Below, one piece after another: positions 1 through 8,702 of a stretch of DNA of 64,000 nucleotides (its first letter is position 1; every line of letters begins with the position of its first letter). The position numbers and the translations under genes are program-made. The DNA is from Schlegelella_A sp035995885 (GTDB lineage Bacteria; Pseudomonadota; Gammaproteobacteria; Burkholderiales; Burkholderiaceae_C). The stretch is taken from assembly GCA_035995885.1 (NCBI GenBank), contig DASYKC010000085.1:1-64000 (forward strand), read 5' to 3'. The notes under the pieces were generated by a model. That model was not told where the DNA came from and made no database searches. It saw nothing but the letters and a program-made list of their open reading frames with translations.

Positions 1-2373
1 GACCTGGGCATCGGCGCGGACGCGATCGGCAGCCCCGGCACCGTCGGCGCGATCGGCGACGCTCGCGGCAACGCCATGCACCGACTCGATCAGATGCGGC
101 CGCGGCACCCGGCTGGCGCCGTTGGCGGCGGCGGCGAGCGTCGCCATCATGCCGGCGACGCCGAGCGCGCTGGCGCGTGCGTGGCCCTGGCCCCAGCCTT
201 CGGCGACGACGTCGACGACGGCGCCGCCCTTGCACTTCTCCCAGTCGTCGTCGCTGAGGCGGCGGCCGTCGGGGCCGGCGGCGCAGCGACGCAGGATGCC
301 GGCGTCGAGCGACGTCGGCGGCATCAGGTGCATCGGCGCGCCGAGCTTCCTGCCGAGCGGCTCGCTGAGGACGCGGCCGTAGGCGATCGCGGTCGGGCCG
401 GGCGCAAGTGCGCTCTGCCCATCGTCGCGCGCGAGCGGCCGGCCGAACAGCAGGTCGGCCTTGCCGCAGCTCTCGTCGCCGTCGGCGCAGCCGGCGTTCC
501 AGCCGAACGCGCGCGCCGCCGCCTGCACCTCCCACGGCCGGCCGCAGGCGGCGAAGCCCTGCTCGCTGCAGAACATGCGGTCGAGGAAGCGGGCCGAGTC
601 GGATCGCATCAGCTGGCCACGCAGGCTCTCGCGCGCCGGCGTGCCGCCCTTCTGCATCGCCGCGCGCTCGCTCGCGAGCAGGCGATTGGCGCGGCCGCCG
701 GATTCGGCGAGGAACGCCGTCGCCATGATCGGCTTGATCGTCGAGGCCGGCATCGCGTCGTGATAGACGGCCGGGTTGAGGAGCGCGTCGGCGCGGTACT
801 GCACCGGGTAGGGCAGGCGCGTGTCGCAGGCGGCGTCGCGGCCGGGGCCGTCGACCTCCTGGCGCGCGCACGGCGAGAGCGCACCGGCGAGCGCCTCGAT
901 GCGGCCGCTGGCGACGTCGATGACGGCGATCGCCGCCATCCGCACCATCGCGCCTTCGAGCAGCTGCGCGCCGAGCGGCTGGTCGCGGTCTTCGGCGCGG
1001 CGCATGGCGAGCGCCCGGCAGACGTCGTGCCGGCCGGTGTAGCAGGCGGCGGTCTTCTGGGCGAGCGCCTGCAGGACGGGATCGATCGTGATGTCGATCG
1101 AGTAGCCGACGTCGACCGGCGCGCCGTCGACGACGACGCGGTTGCGCGACACGGCCCGGCGGGCGCCGGCAGCGGCAGAAAGCGGCTCGCTCTTGCCTTC
1201 GGCGTAGAGGCGATAGAGCGCGCCGGACGGCTGGCGCAGCGACTCGAGGGGCTGCAGCAAGGTGAGCAGCGACGGCGGCACCATCCAGCGCGGATCGTCG
1301 ACCGCATCGGCAGGGCCGGGCTCGCCGCGCACGGGCGTCGGCGGCGGCGTCGCGTTCGCCGCGGTCGCACTGTTCGCCATGGTCGCACTGTTGGCCGCGG
1401 TCGCGCCGCTCGCAGTCGCGGCCATCGCGGTCGTCGCGCTGGTGGCGCCGGTGGCGCTGGTCGCGCTGGTCCCGCTGGTCGCGCTGGTCGGGCTGGTGCC
1501 GCTGGTCATGCTGCTCGCGCTCGCACTGCTCGCGGCCAGCGCGACGCGGACGACCTCGGGCGTCGCGCACACGCGCTGCTGCGCGCTGCGCGCGCCGGCG
1601 AGGAAGTAGCCGGGAGAATCGCCGCCGCCGCCCTCGCCGCGGCCGAGGTAGACGCAGCCGGCGATGCCGCCCCAGGGATTGCGTCGCGTCACTTCGCGCG
1701 CGCTGATGCGCATCTCCTGCTCGGGGCGCCAGCGCGCCAGCGTCGCCGCGCCCTCGCTGCCGCGCCACGCGAAGGTCTCGAGCATCGCCGCGTCGCCGCG
1801 GCGCAGGGCGGCGAGCGCGCCGGCGAGGTCGGCGCAGCGCATCCGGAAGCGCTGTCCGGGCGCTTCGCCCGACTCGAGCGGCATCGCCAGCGCGTCGCCG
1901 GCGGCGGCGAACCAGCGCGACGCGTCGATGCCGACGCGGTGCTCGACGCGACCGTTCGGCCGTGTGCTGAAGCGCAGCAGGGCGGCGTCGAGTTCGTTCA
2001 GCTGCGCCGCGACCTGGGCCGCCGGCGCCGCGTCGTCGGCGCCGCCGACGACGAAGCGGCGCAGCGCGTGCAGGACGCCGCTGTCGGCGCCCCAGTCGCG
2101 CCGGCACGGCGTCACGCCGGCAAGCACGTCGGCCGCCGACGTCGCCAGCGGCTCGGCCGACGCGCGGCGAGCGATGGCGCGCTCGAAGGTCTGCAGGGCG
2201 GCGACATGACGGACGCTGACGTAGCGATCGTTGCGACCCTGGCGCCAGACGCTGTCGGGATCGCCCGGGCGCACCAGGGCGACGAGGGCGACGACGCCGA
2301 GCAGGACCGGAACGATCGCCGCGCTCGCCGCGATCGCGCAGTCGAGCAGCGAGACGCTGCGCCGCTCAGCCAC
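1..2373 (-). CDS. Class B penicillin-binding protein (transpeptidase), 3' end beyond the window
   Basis: Cross-links peptidoglycan stems in the periplasm, working with the SEDS polymerase encoded just upstream. The minus frame is open for 791 codons from a GTG at 2373 that overlaps the last bases of the SEDS gene. Seen: an N-terminal membrane anchor (about residues 10-33), a long extracytoplasmic region, an Ala/Thr/Ser/Gly low-complexity linker encoded at about 1371-1540, then a transpeptidase domain with the SxxK motif STIK (Ser about 544, bases 733-744), an SDS-containing segment where SxN/SxD is expected, and a WGQG segment near the left edge. The KTG motif normally follows this point and lies outside the window. 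The frame was read by hand. The family call is firm; the cellular role (division, elongation or a specialised pair) is not. Confidence 0.85.
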   Translation of the reverse strand, partial: MAERRSVSLLDCAIAASAAIVPVLLGVVALVALVRPGDPDSVWRQGRNDRYVSVRHVAALQTFERAIARRASAEPLATSAADVLAGVTPCRRDWGADSGVLHALRRFVVGGADDAAPAAQVAAQLNELDAALLRFSTRPNGRVEHRVGIDASRWFAAAGDALAMPLESGEAPGQRFRMRCADLAGALAALRRGDAAMLETFAWRGSEGAATLARWRPEQEMRISAREVTRRNPWGGIAGCVYLGRGEGGGGDSPGYFLAGARSAQQRVCATPEVVRVALAASSASASSMTSGTSPTSATSGTSATSATGATSATTAMAATASGATAANSATMANSATAANATPPPTPVRGEPGPADAVDDPRWMVPPSLLTLLQPLESLRQPSGALYRLYAEGKSEPLSAAAGARRAVSRNRVVVDGAPVDVGYSIDITIDPVLQALAQKTAACYTGRHDVCRALAMRRAEDRDQPLGAQLLEGAMVRMAAIAVIDVASGRIEALAGALSPCARQEVDGPGRDAACDTRLPYPVQYRADALLNPAVYHDAMPASTIKPIMATAFLAESGGRANRLLASERAAMQKGGTPARESLRGQLMRSDSARFLDRMFCSEQGFAACGRPWEVQAAARAFGWNAGCADGDESCGKADLLFGRPLARDDGQSALAPGPTAIAYGRVLSEPLGRKLGAPMHLMPPTSLDAGILRRCAAGPDGRRLSDDDWEKCKGGAVVDVVAEGWGQGHARASALGVAGMMATLAAAANGASRVPRPHLIESVHGVAASVADRADGAGAADRVRADAQV

Positions 2374-4861
2374 TCTGGCCTCGCGCCGGCAGGTCGACGT
2401 TGAGGCAGAGCGCCAGGAACGCGATGTTGACGAGCAGCGACGTCATGCCGAAGCTGACGAAGGGAAAGGTGACGCCGGTGAGCGGCAGCACCGCGAGGTT
2501 GCCGGCGACGGTGACGGCGAGCTGGCACGACGTCAGCACGACCCAGGCGACGGCGATCCAGCTGAGCAGCGCCTGGCCGTCGTGGCCGAGCTGGGCGCCG
2601 GCGCCGACGAGGCGAGGCTCGCCGCGGGTGACGCGGCCGTGATGGCGGATCAGCCGGTGCAGCCAGACCGCCATCGCCACCGACGCGGCCCAGGCGACGA
2701 GCGGACCGAAGACGCCGACCATCGCCGTGAACGTGTAGTCGCTGTGGATCTGCGCCGGCACGCCGCTGCAGCCGCGCGACGCCGCGAAGCCGCACCACGG
2801 CGCGGCGCCGATGCCGAAGCCGTCGGCGGGCGCGGCGCGCTGGAACCACGAGACGAGCGCCAGCTGGTCGTTGATCGACGCGAACGGCGCAGCGACGCTC
2901 TCGAGCCGGCTCGCCGTGACGCTGTCGTAGGCGCCGACGCGAAAGAGCGCGAGCGTGACCGCGCCGATCCAGCCGGCGAAGAGGAGCAGGGCGAGCGCGA
3001 ACGCGCTGACGACGTGGCCGCTGCGGTGATGCCACCACATCGCCAGCGCCGCGGCGAGAAACGCGCCCGACGCGTATCCGGCGATGAGGAGCGGGCCCAT
3101 GTCGCGCGTCGCGAACATCGCGCCGACGAGAACGGCGACGACGAACAGCATCGGCCAGGCGTAGCGCAGGAACGACGTCGCGGCGCCGTCGCGGCGCGCG
3201 AGTCGCTCGGTCAGCGGTCCGGCGCGCAGGAAGAAGAACCAGGCGGCGCCGCCGATCAGCCAGACGCGGCCGAGCTCCGACGTCAGCTGGCGCATGTTGG
3301 CGAGGACCAGGCCGAAGGCGAGCACGGCGGCGGCCGTCGCCGCCACGAGCAGCGCGGCGACCGGGGCGGCGCCGAAGCGGCGGCTCGTGCGCTGCATCGT
3401 CTCGCCGCCGACCGAGAGCAGCCAGGCGAGGGCGCGCGAGAGCGAGCGGCGCGCGAACAGCAGCACCGACAGCGCGAGCATCGCCAGCCAGAGGTGGCCC
3501 TGGTGATAGAGCGCGAGGTAGCGATTGCCGGCGTGGCCGCCGAGCGAGAGGTCGAGCAGGATCAGCCAGCCGGCGCCGGTGGCGAGGACGAGGCCGGGAT
3601 AACCGATGCGCGAGCTCATCGACTGCGCGATCGGCGCCGGCCGCGCCGTCGGCCCGCGGCGCGCGAGCACGGCGAGGGCGAGCGCCGCGGCGCCGACGGC
3701 GAGGCCGAGGACGAAGACGGCCGGCGCGCTCGCCCAGGCGACCTCGGCGCGCGCGAGCGCGAAGTCGCGGCCGCCGGCGAGCGGCCACGGCACGCGCGCG
3801 AGCCAGGCGGCACCGGCCCACGCGGCGAGGGCGGCGGCGATGCCGAGGCCGGGCGACGCGGCGCGCCGGCTCCAGAGCAGGAAGGCGAAGCCGAGCGCCA
3901 TCGCCGCTGCCCATTGCAGGCCGGCCGACGCCATGAGCGCGCGCATCGCCTCGTTCTTGCGCGAATTGGCGAGCGACTGGTGCGCGTCGGCCATCAGCGC
4001 TGCGCTGGCGGCGAGCGACTCGGTGGCGCTGCCGCAGCCGGCAGCGCGCGCGGGCGCGGGCGGCAACAGCGCGTCGGCGGCGAGCGACCCGGTCGCGCCG
4101 CGGCCGTCGAGCGCCGCGGCGAGGAGGAGCGCGGCGTTGGCGCGCGCGGTCGCGCTGCCGGCATCGGCGCGGGCGGCGTTGACGCGTGCGGTCGCAGCGC
4201 TTCCGGTATCGCCGAGGGCGGCGCCGGCGCGTGCGGTCGTCGTGCTCGCGGCATCGGCGCCGCCGTTCGCAGGCCGCGTGGCGAGGGCGCCTTCGAACCA
4301 GCGCGCGGCGCAGCGCAGCGGCAAGGGGCCGGCGTCGTCGCCGCTCGCCATCTGGAAGCGCTGCCGGAACGGCGCGATGTCGGATTCGATCGCGGCGATC
4401 GCATCGGCGTGCTCGCGCAGCTCGGCAGCGCCGTTCTCGGCCTGGACGCGCAGCGCGAGGGCGCGGGCCTCGGCATCCCGGAGCGGGCGCTGGAAGGCCG
4501 CGGTCGTCCGCGCGAGCGCCTGGCCGAGCGGGCGCGGCATCGCATTCAATAGCCGCGCCGCGCCGCGACCGCGCGATCCGCACAGCGCCGCGGCGACGTG
4601 CGCCTCGGCCGCAGCGCCGACTTCGTCGCACACGGCCGGCAGGACGGCATCGGCCAGGCCGGCGACGGCGATGCCGCGATCGAGGAAGCGCTGGTCGCGG
4701 CCGGCGCCGAGGCCGGCGACGCGATCGAAAATCGGCCACAGGACGGCGATCGCGGCGACGACGAGGAACAGCTCGATCAGCCCCGGAACACTCTGCGCCA
4801 GGCGAGCGCCGGGCGCTGCGGCGCGCAGGGCTTCGGCGCGCGGGGAGACGGCGCTGTGCAT
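2366..4861 (-). CDS. FtsW/RodA/SpoVE (SEDS) family glycan polymerase with large N-terminal extension
   Basis: SEDS proteins polymerise lipid II into glycan strands in the inner membrane with a partner class B PBP, here the overlapping next gene (8-base overlap). Family signatures lie in the C-terminal half: TRDMGPLLI (about residues 585-593), QIHSDYTFTAMVGVFG (about 704-719) and PLTGVTFPFVSFGMTSLL (about 793-810). At 831 aa it is about twice the usual size. One membrane helix (about 26-48) is followed by about 250 residues of soluble, Ala-rich sequence before the multi-helix core begins near residue 310. The ATG at 4861 opens the frame. This looks like a second SEDS-PBP pair outside the usual division and elongation clusters, but that is inferred. 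Confidence 0.88.
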   Translation of the reverse strand: MHSAVSPRAEALRAAAPGARLAQSVPGLIELFLVVAAIAVLWPIFDRVAGLGAGRDQRFLDRGIAVAGLADAVLPAVCDEVGAAAEAHVAAALCGSRGRGAARLLNAMPRPLGQALARTTAAFQRPLRDAEARALALRVQAENGAAELREHADAIAAIESDIAPFRQRFQMASGDDAGPLPLRCAARWFEGALATRPANGGADAASTTTARAGAALGDTGSAATARVNAARADAGSATARANAALLLAAALDGRGATGSLAADALLPPAPARAAGCGSATESLAASAALMADAHQSLANSRKNEAMRALMASAGLQWAAAMALGFAFLLWSRRAASPGLGIAAALAAWAGAAWLARVPWPLAGGRDFALARAEVAWASAPAVFVLGLAVGAAALALAVLARRGPTARPAPIAQSMSSRIGYPGLVLATGAGWLILLDLSLGGHAGNRYLALYHQGHLWLAMLALSVLLFARRSLSRALAWLLSVGGETMQRTSRRFGAAPVAALLVAATAAAVLAFGLVLANMRQLTSELGRVWLIGGAAWFFFLRAGPLTERLARRDGAATSFLRYAWPMLFVVAVLVGAMFATRDMGPLLIAGYASGAFLAAALAMWWHHRSGHVVSAFALALLLFAGWIGAVTLALFRVGAYDSVTASRLESVAAPFASINDQLALVSWFQRAAPADGFGIGAAPWCGFAASRGCSGVPAQIHSDYTFTAMVGVFGPLVAWAASVAMAVWLHRLIRHHGRVTRGEPRLVGAGAQLGHDGQALLSWIAVAWVVLTSCQLAVTVAGNLAVLPLTGVTFPFVSFGMTSLLVNIAFLALCLNVDLPARGQSG

Positions 4862-4907
4862 CGACGTCGAACGACCCGGTCCGCAGCGACGACGAAGCCG
4901 CGCCGCC

Positions 4908-5858
4908 TCAGAACGACGCCGACACCGCGGCGCCGCGCCCGGCCGGCGTGCCGATCCGGATCGTCTCGCCGGCGGCGAACGGCGGCGCCTGCTCGTAGCG
5001 ACGGTTCAGCCGCGTGCCGTCGGGCAGGCGCAGGACGACGTCGTACTGCGTCGCCCGCGTCGCCCGCGTCGCCTGGCGCTCGATCTCGCGGCCGACGAGC
5101 GCGCCGCCGATCGCACCGAGGACGGTGAGGACACGCCGCGTGTGCGCCTCGCCCGCTTCCTTGCCGAGGATCGCGCCGGCGATGGCGCCGCCGATCGCGC
5201 CGACGACGCCGCCGCGCGGCGCCGCCTCGACGGCGCGCACCGACTCGACGACGGCGCAGTCGGCGCAGGTCTCGCGCTCGCGCGCCGGCGGCGTCGCGGC
5301 AAAGGCAACGGCAGGCGGAACCGGACGCGGCGGCGCGACGGCGGTCGGGATCGGCATCGGCATCGGCGTTGCCATGGGCACCGGCGCGGCGCTCGGCGCG
5401 CCAGGCGTCGGCGCCGCGCCGGCCTCGCGCCACGGCACCGTGCCCTGGGCGAGCAGCAAGGGCTCGCCGAGCGTCGAATAAGCGACGGCGCCGTTGCGCT
5501 GCAGGCTGGCGGTGACGCGGCTGTCGGGCCGGATCGCATCGCGGTCGTCGATGACGTAGGTGCCTTCGTAGATGCCGGCGCCGGTCTCGCGCAGCTCGAG
5601 GACACGGCGACCGCCCTCGATGCGCAGCGCAGCGAGCGACTGCGGCGTGCCGAAGACGGTGAAGACGAGCGGCACGCCGGGCGCGAGCTCGTCGACCTGC
5701 TCGACGTCGAGGCTCTCGACGGCGACGGCAGCGGCGCCGGCGCGCGCCGGGTCGCGTGCCGCGCCGGCCGGTGTCGTCAACGCGACCGCCCCCGCCAACG
5801 CCGCCAACATCACCAGACGATGGAAGGACACGCTGGTCTCCCCGAAGCCAGGCCGCAC
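4908..5858 (-). CDS. Exported glycine-zipper (17 kDa antigen/SlyB-like) protein
   Basis: Predicted envelope protein of 316 aa. It starts with a hydrophobic signal peptide ending near an AGAA site at about residue 33. The middle contains a Pro/Ala/Met-rich linker (about 145-190), then a CADCAVVESVRAVE segment and a glycine-zipper hairpin (GGVVGAIGGAIAGAILGKEAG, about 215-235, followed by VLGAIGGALVGREIE). This CxxC-plus-zipper layout is typical of outer-membrane-associated 17 kDa antigen-like proteins in Burkholderiales. It lies 46 bases upstream of the SEDS gene on the same strand and may be co-transcribed. A role in envelope integrity is inferred from the family. Confidence 0.8.
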   Translation of the reverse strand: MRPGFGETSVSFHRLVMLAALAGAVALTTPAGAARDPARAGAAAVAVESLDVEQVDELAPGVPLVFTVFGTPQSLAALRIEGGRRVLELRETGAGIYEGTYVIDDRDAIRPDSRVTASLQRNGAVAYSTLGEPLLLAQGTVPWREAGAAPTPGAPSAAPVPMATPMPMPIPTAVAPPRPVPPAVAFAATPPARERETCADCAVVESVRAVEAAPRGGVVGAIGGAIAGAILGKEAGEAHTRRVLTVLGAIGGALVGREIERQATRATRATQYDVVLRLPDGTRLNRRYEQAPPFAAGETIRIGTPAGRGAAVSASF

Positions 5859-6106
5859 GCACGCTCACGCAGGGAAGCGCGTGCGGCCCGCGACGCTGCA
5901 TCCCCGGCGACAGGCTAGCCCGAGAAGAGCGCCTTGTCGCCGCCCCGCGCCGGCCTTTACGAAAGACTACGTTCGTTCGCAATGCCGAGGCGCCGCGCCG
6001 GCGACGCCCCGTGGCGCATGTTGCTGCGCGGCGCGCGTCGTTTACGGTGCGAAGCGGCGCGCGCGCCGCCGTCAACGCTGTGGTCGAGCTGCCGTTAGAA
6101 AGCGCC

Positions 6107-6310
6107 ATGAAGCACGTCGAATATTGGCGCTGGCGCTATCGCGATTCCAAGTCGGGGCGCATGTGCCGGACGATGTATGCGCTCAGCGAAGCCGAGGCCA
6201 CCCGGCTGCCGCAGGCCGAGCGCATCCCCGGAACGATGATCCTGCGCGAGGTGGACGAGGCCGATTTCGCCGACACCGTGCCGCACGTCGGCTTCAGACC
6301 GATGGACTGA
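6107..6310 (+). CDS. Small conserved protein, 67 aa
   Basis: A 67-codon gene starting at the ATG at 6107; the frame is open further upstream but that part is arginine-rich and not protein-like. The product begins MKHVEYWRWRYRD and ends with a PHVGFRPMD segment, has many aromatic and charged residues and no membrane segment. It resembles short uncharacterised proteins of Burkholderiales. It stands alone between a 248-base gap and the convergent DUF72 gene. No function can be assigned. Confidence 0.7.
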   Translation: MKHVEYWRWRYRDSKSGRMCRTMYALSEAEATRLPQAERIPGTMILREVDEADFADTVPHVGFRPMD

Positions 6311-6341
6311 CCTTCGGCGGGTTCGCGCCGCCGGCGCCGCT

Positions 6342-7325
6342 TCAGCGTGCCGGCGCTCCTTCGCGGCGCGCGAACGCCGGCGCGCGCAGCCGCGGCGGCG
6401 CCAGGCCCGGCGGCGGCACGAAGCGATCGCCGGCGACGAGGCCGGTGGCGACCCCGAGCCGGGCGGCGAGATGGGCGGCGTCGTAGGGCGCGTGCACCTT
6501 CACGTCGTTGTCGAAGTAGCAGTAGACGTCGCGGCGCGCCCGCGACCGCCCCGGCCGCGGCGACGCGACGCGCGCGTCGTCGACCTGGCCGCCGCTGCGC
6601 CAGGCGCCGATGCGCGCCGCCCAGCGGTCGAGCGCAGCGTCGTCGTAGCCGCTCGCGTAGAGCTCCTTGTCGCCGTGCAGGCGCAGGTAGACGAAGTCGG
6701 CGGTCAGGTCCTCGAGCAGCGGCCAGCGCCCGGCGGTGTCGGCGACGACGAGGGCGATGCCATGGCGCCGCAGCAGCGCGACGAACGCCGGATCGACGAA
6801 GCTCGGATGGCGGATCTCGACCGCGTGGCGGAGCGGCCGGGCGCGATCGATCTCGAGCCAGGCGCGGCCGGCGAGCCGCTCGTCGTGGCGGCGCGCGAGC
6901 GCGAGCGCCGCGTCGGTGTCTCGCGGCAGGAGCGCGAAGAAGGCGTCGAAGCGCTCGGCGTCGAAGCCGAGCTGCGGCGGGAACTGCCACAGGATCGGGC
7001 CGAGCTTGTCGCGCAGGCGCAGCACGCCCGAGGCGAAGAAGTTGGCGAGCGGCGCGCCGACATTCCTCAGCTTGAGCATGTGGGTGATGTAGCGCGAGCC
7101 CTTGAGCGCGAAGACGAAGCCGGGCGGCGTCTCGTCGTACCACTCGGCGTACGACTCCGGCCGCTGCAGCGAATAGAACGAGCCGTTGATCTCGATCGAC
7201 GGCAGCATGCGCGAGGCGAACGCGAGCTCGCTTCGCTGCGGCAGCCGCGGCGGATAGAAGATGCCGCGCCAGGGCTCGTAGCGCCAGCCCGAGATGCCGA
7301 TCCGAACCTCGCCCGCCGCCGCCAT
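6342..7325 (-). CDS. DUF72 (YecE-like) TIM-barrel protein
   Basis: A 327-aa cytoplasmic protein of the DUF72/YecE family, which adopts a TIM-barrel-like fold and has no settled biochemical role. Family features visible: RIGISGWRYEPWRG at the N-terminus, PSIEINGSFYSLQRPESYAEW (about residues 42-62), FALKGSRYITH, LGPILWQFPP, AVEIRHPSF and YCYFDNDVKVHAPYDA near the C-terminus. Length and start agree with the family. It is convergent with the small gene before it; the VOC gene upstream is 56 bases away on the same strand. Confidence 0.9.
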   Translation of the reverse strand: MAAAGEVRIGISGWRYEPWRGIFYPPRLPQRSELAFASRMLPSIEINGSFYSLQRPESYAEWYDETPPGFVFALKGSRYITHMLKLRNVGAPLANFFASGVLRLRDKLGPILWQFPPQLGFDAERFDAFFALLPRDTDAALALARRHDERLAGRAWLEIDRARPLRHAVEIRHPSFVDPAFVALLRRHGIALVVADTAGRWPLLEDLTADFVYLRLHGDKELYASGYDDAALDRWAARIGAWRSGGQVDDARVASPRPGRSRARRDVYCYFDNDVKVHAPYDAAHLAARLGVATGLVAGDRFVPPPGLAPPRLRAPAFARREGAPAR

Positions 7326-7381
7326 GCGCGGGGGTAGGCAAACGGAACGCCCGCGCCGGACCGGCGTCGGGTGCGTCGCCG

Positions 7382-7780
7382 CTAGGACGCTTCGCGCGGA
7401 TCGGGCTGCAGCATGCTGACGCGGTTGCCTTCCGGGTCGGTGAACGAGATGTACCTGCCGACGCCGGGAATCTCCATCGGCGCGCCGAGCACCTCGCCGC
7501 CGGCGCGACGCACCTTCTCGCTCGACGCGGCGATGTCGTCGACGGCGATCACGACCGATGGGTGCTGCGCCGGCCAGTCGGGCTTCCTCGGGAAGAAGCC
7601 GCCGTTGATCGTGCCCGGCGTCGTCGAGCCGCGCGCGTCGCTCTCGGTGGTCGTCGCCAGGACGTATTCGGCCATGTCGGCGCCGAGCGCTTCGGTCTGC
7701 CAGCCGAACGCCGACGCATAGAACGCGGCGACGCGCCTGGCGTCGTCGTAGGGCATCTCGAAATGAACGACGGGGTCCAT
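7382..7780 (-). CDS. VOC (glyoxalase/bleomycin-resistance) family protein
   Basis: A 132-aa single-domain VOC protein. The start at 7780 is chosen because MDPVVHFEMPYDD matches the beginning of the fold and an AAGGAGA ribosome site sits just upstream; a longer in-frame start at 7819 would add unrelated residues. Seen: beta-alpha-beta modules with FYASAFGWQTE and a C-terminal YISFTDPEGNRVSMLQ, the usual end of glyoxalase-like domains. VOC proteins bind a divalent metal and act in varied small-molecule reactions, so the substrate cannot be named. Confidence 0.88.
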   Translation of the reverse strand: MDPVVHFEMPYDDARRVAAFYASAFGWQTEALGADMAEYVLATTTESDARGSTTPGTINGGFFPRKPDWPAQHPSVVIAVDDIAASSEKVRRAGGEVLGAPMEIPGVGRYISFTDPEGNRVSMLQPDPREAS

Positions 7781-7924
7781 CGCGTCTCCTTGAAGTGAGG
7801 GGATCGACGAGGATGGCACGAACGGCGAACGCGATGCGCGGGCAGGGGAGTCGCGGCCTGCGTGGCGTGGCCCCGAAAAGCGACGACGACGGGCTTCACG
7901 CGCCGCGGCGCGGCGCGATCGCCG

Positions 7925-8689
7925 TCACTTGCCGCGGATGTGCGCGGGCGCCTCGAGCCGCCGCGCCAGCGCCGAGAGCGTCAGCGTGATGACGAGGTAG
8001 ATCGCCGAGATGAACAGGTACGGCTCCCAGTAGCGCGAGTACGCGCCGGCGACGGTGCGCGCCGCCAGCGCCAGCTCGGCGAGGCCGATCGCCGAGACCA
8101 GCGACGAGTCCTTGACCAGCGTCACCATCTCGTTGACGAGCGCCGGCACCATCCGGCGCAGCGCCTGCGGCAGGATGACGTAGCGCATCGACTGCGCGTG
8201 CGTCAGGCCGATGCTGTAGGCGGCCTGGGTCTGGCCGCCGTGGATGCTCTGGATGCCGGCGCGCAGGATCTCGGAGACGTAGGCGCCGGCGTTGAGCGTG
8301 AGCGCGAGCGCGCCGGAGAAGAACGCGCCGTGGCTCTGCCTGAACTCGCGCGCCGCCTCGCCGCTCAGGAGCAGGCCGCCGTCGGGCTGGATCAGCGCCG
8401 GCATCAGCGCGAAGTGGACGAGCAGGATCTGGACGAAGAGCGGCGTGCCGCGGAAAAAGCCGACGTAGGCGCGCGTTGCGCCGCGCAGCAGCTGCCACGC
8501 GAGCGCCGCGACCGGCGAGCGCGGCGCCGGGCTGTCGACCGTGCTGCTGATCAGGCCGAGGACGACGCCGAGCGCCAGCCCGCCGGTGATCGAGACGACG
8601 GTGAGCTGCAGCGTCATCAGCAGGCCCTCGACGAAGAGCGGCCCGTAGCCGACCAGGATTCCCCACCGCAGGTCGGGCAGGAAGCTCAC
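7925..8689 (-). CDS. Polar amino acid ABC transporter permease (HisM/GlnP type)
   Basis: Inner-membrane permease of 254 aa for a polar or basic amino acid importer. It starts at a GTG 13 bases after the stop of the binding-protein gene. The C-terminal half carries the permease signature region (SIGLTHAQSMRYVILPQALRRMVPALVNE, about residues 155-183), which includes the EAA-like loop that contacts the ATPase, and the NEMVTLVKDSSLVSAIG segment typical of the HisMQ/GlnP family. No ATPase gene follows; the next gene downstream is a VOC protein. Confidence 0.9.
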   Translation of the reverse strand: MSFLPDLRWGILVGYGPLFVEGLLMTLQLTVVSITGGLALGVVLGLISSTVDSPAPRSPVAALAWQLLRGATRAYVGFFRGTPLFVQILLVHFALMPALIQPDGGLLLSGEAAREFRQSHGAFFSGALALTLNAGAYVSEILRAGIQSIHGGQTQAAYSIGLTHAQSMRYVILPQALRRMVPALVNEMVTLVKDSSLVSAIGLAELALAARTVAGAYSRYWEPYLFISAIYLVITLTLSALARRLEAPAHIRGK

Positions 8690-8702
8690 CGGTCGGCGCC
8701 GG

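Noticed and set aside
76..2403. Long plus-strand open frame antisense to the penicillin-binding protein gene
   Set aside because: Arg/Ala/Gly-rich translation with no domain; it arises from high GC at third positions of the minus-strand gene. The same applies to other long frames antisense to real genes (for example 2231-4552, 12537-13535, 54724-57018, 57000-59531 and 60138-62618).
6311..6341. Small hairpin between the 67-aa gene and the DUF72 gene
   Set aside because: Only a five-base CGGCG/CGCCG stem; too weak in DNA of this composition.
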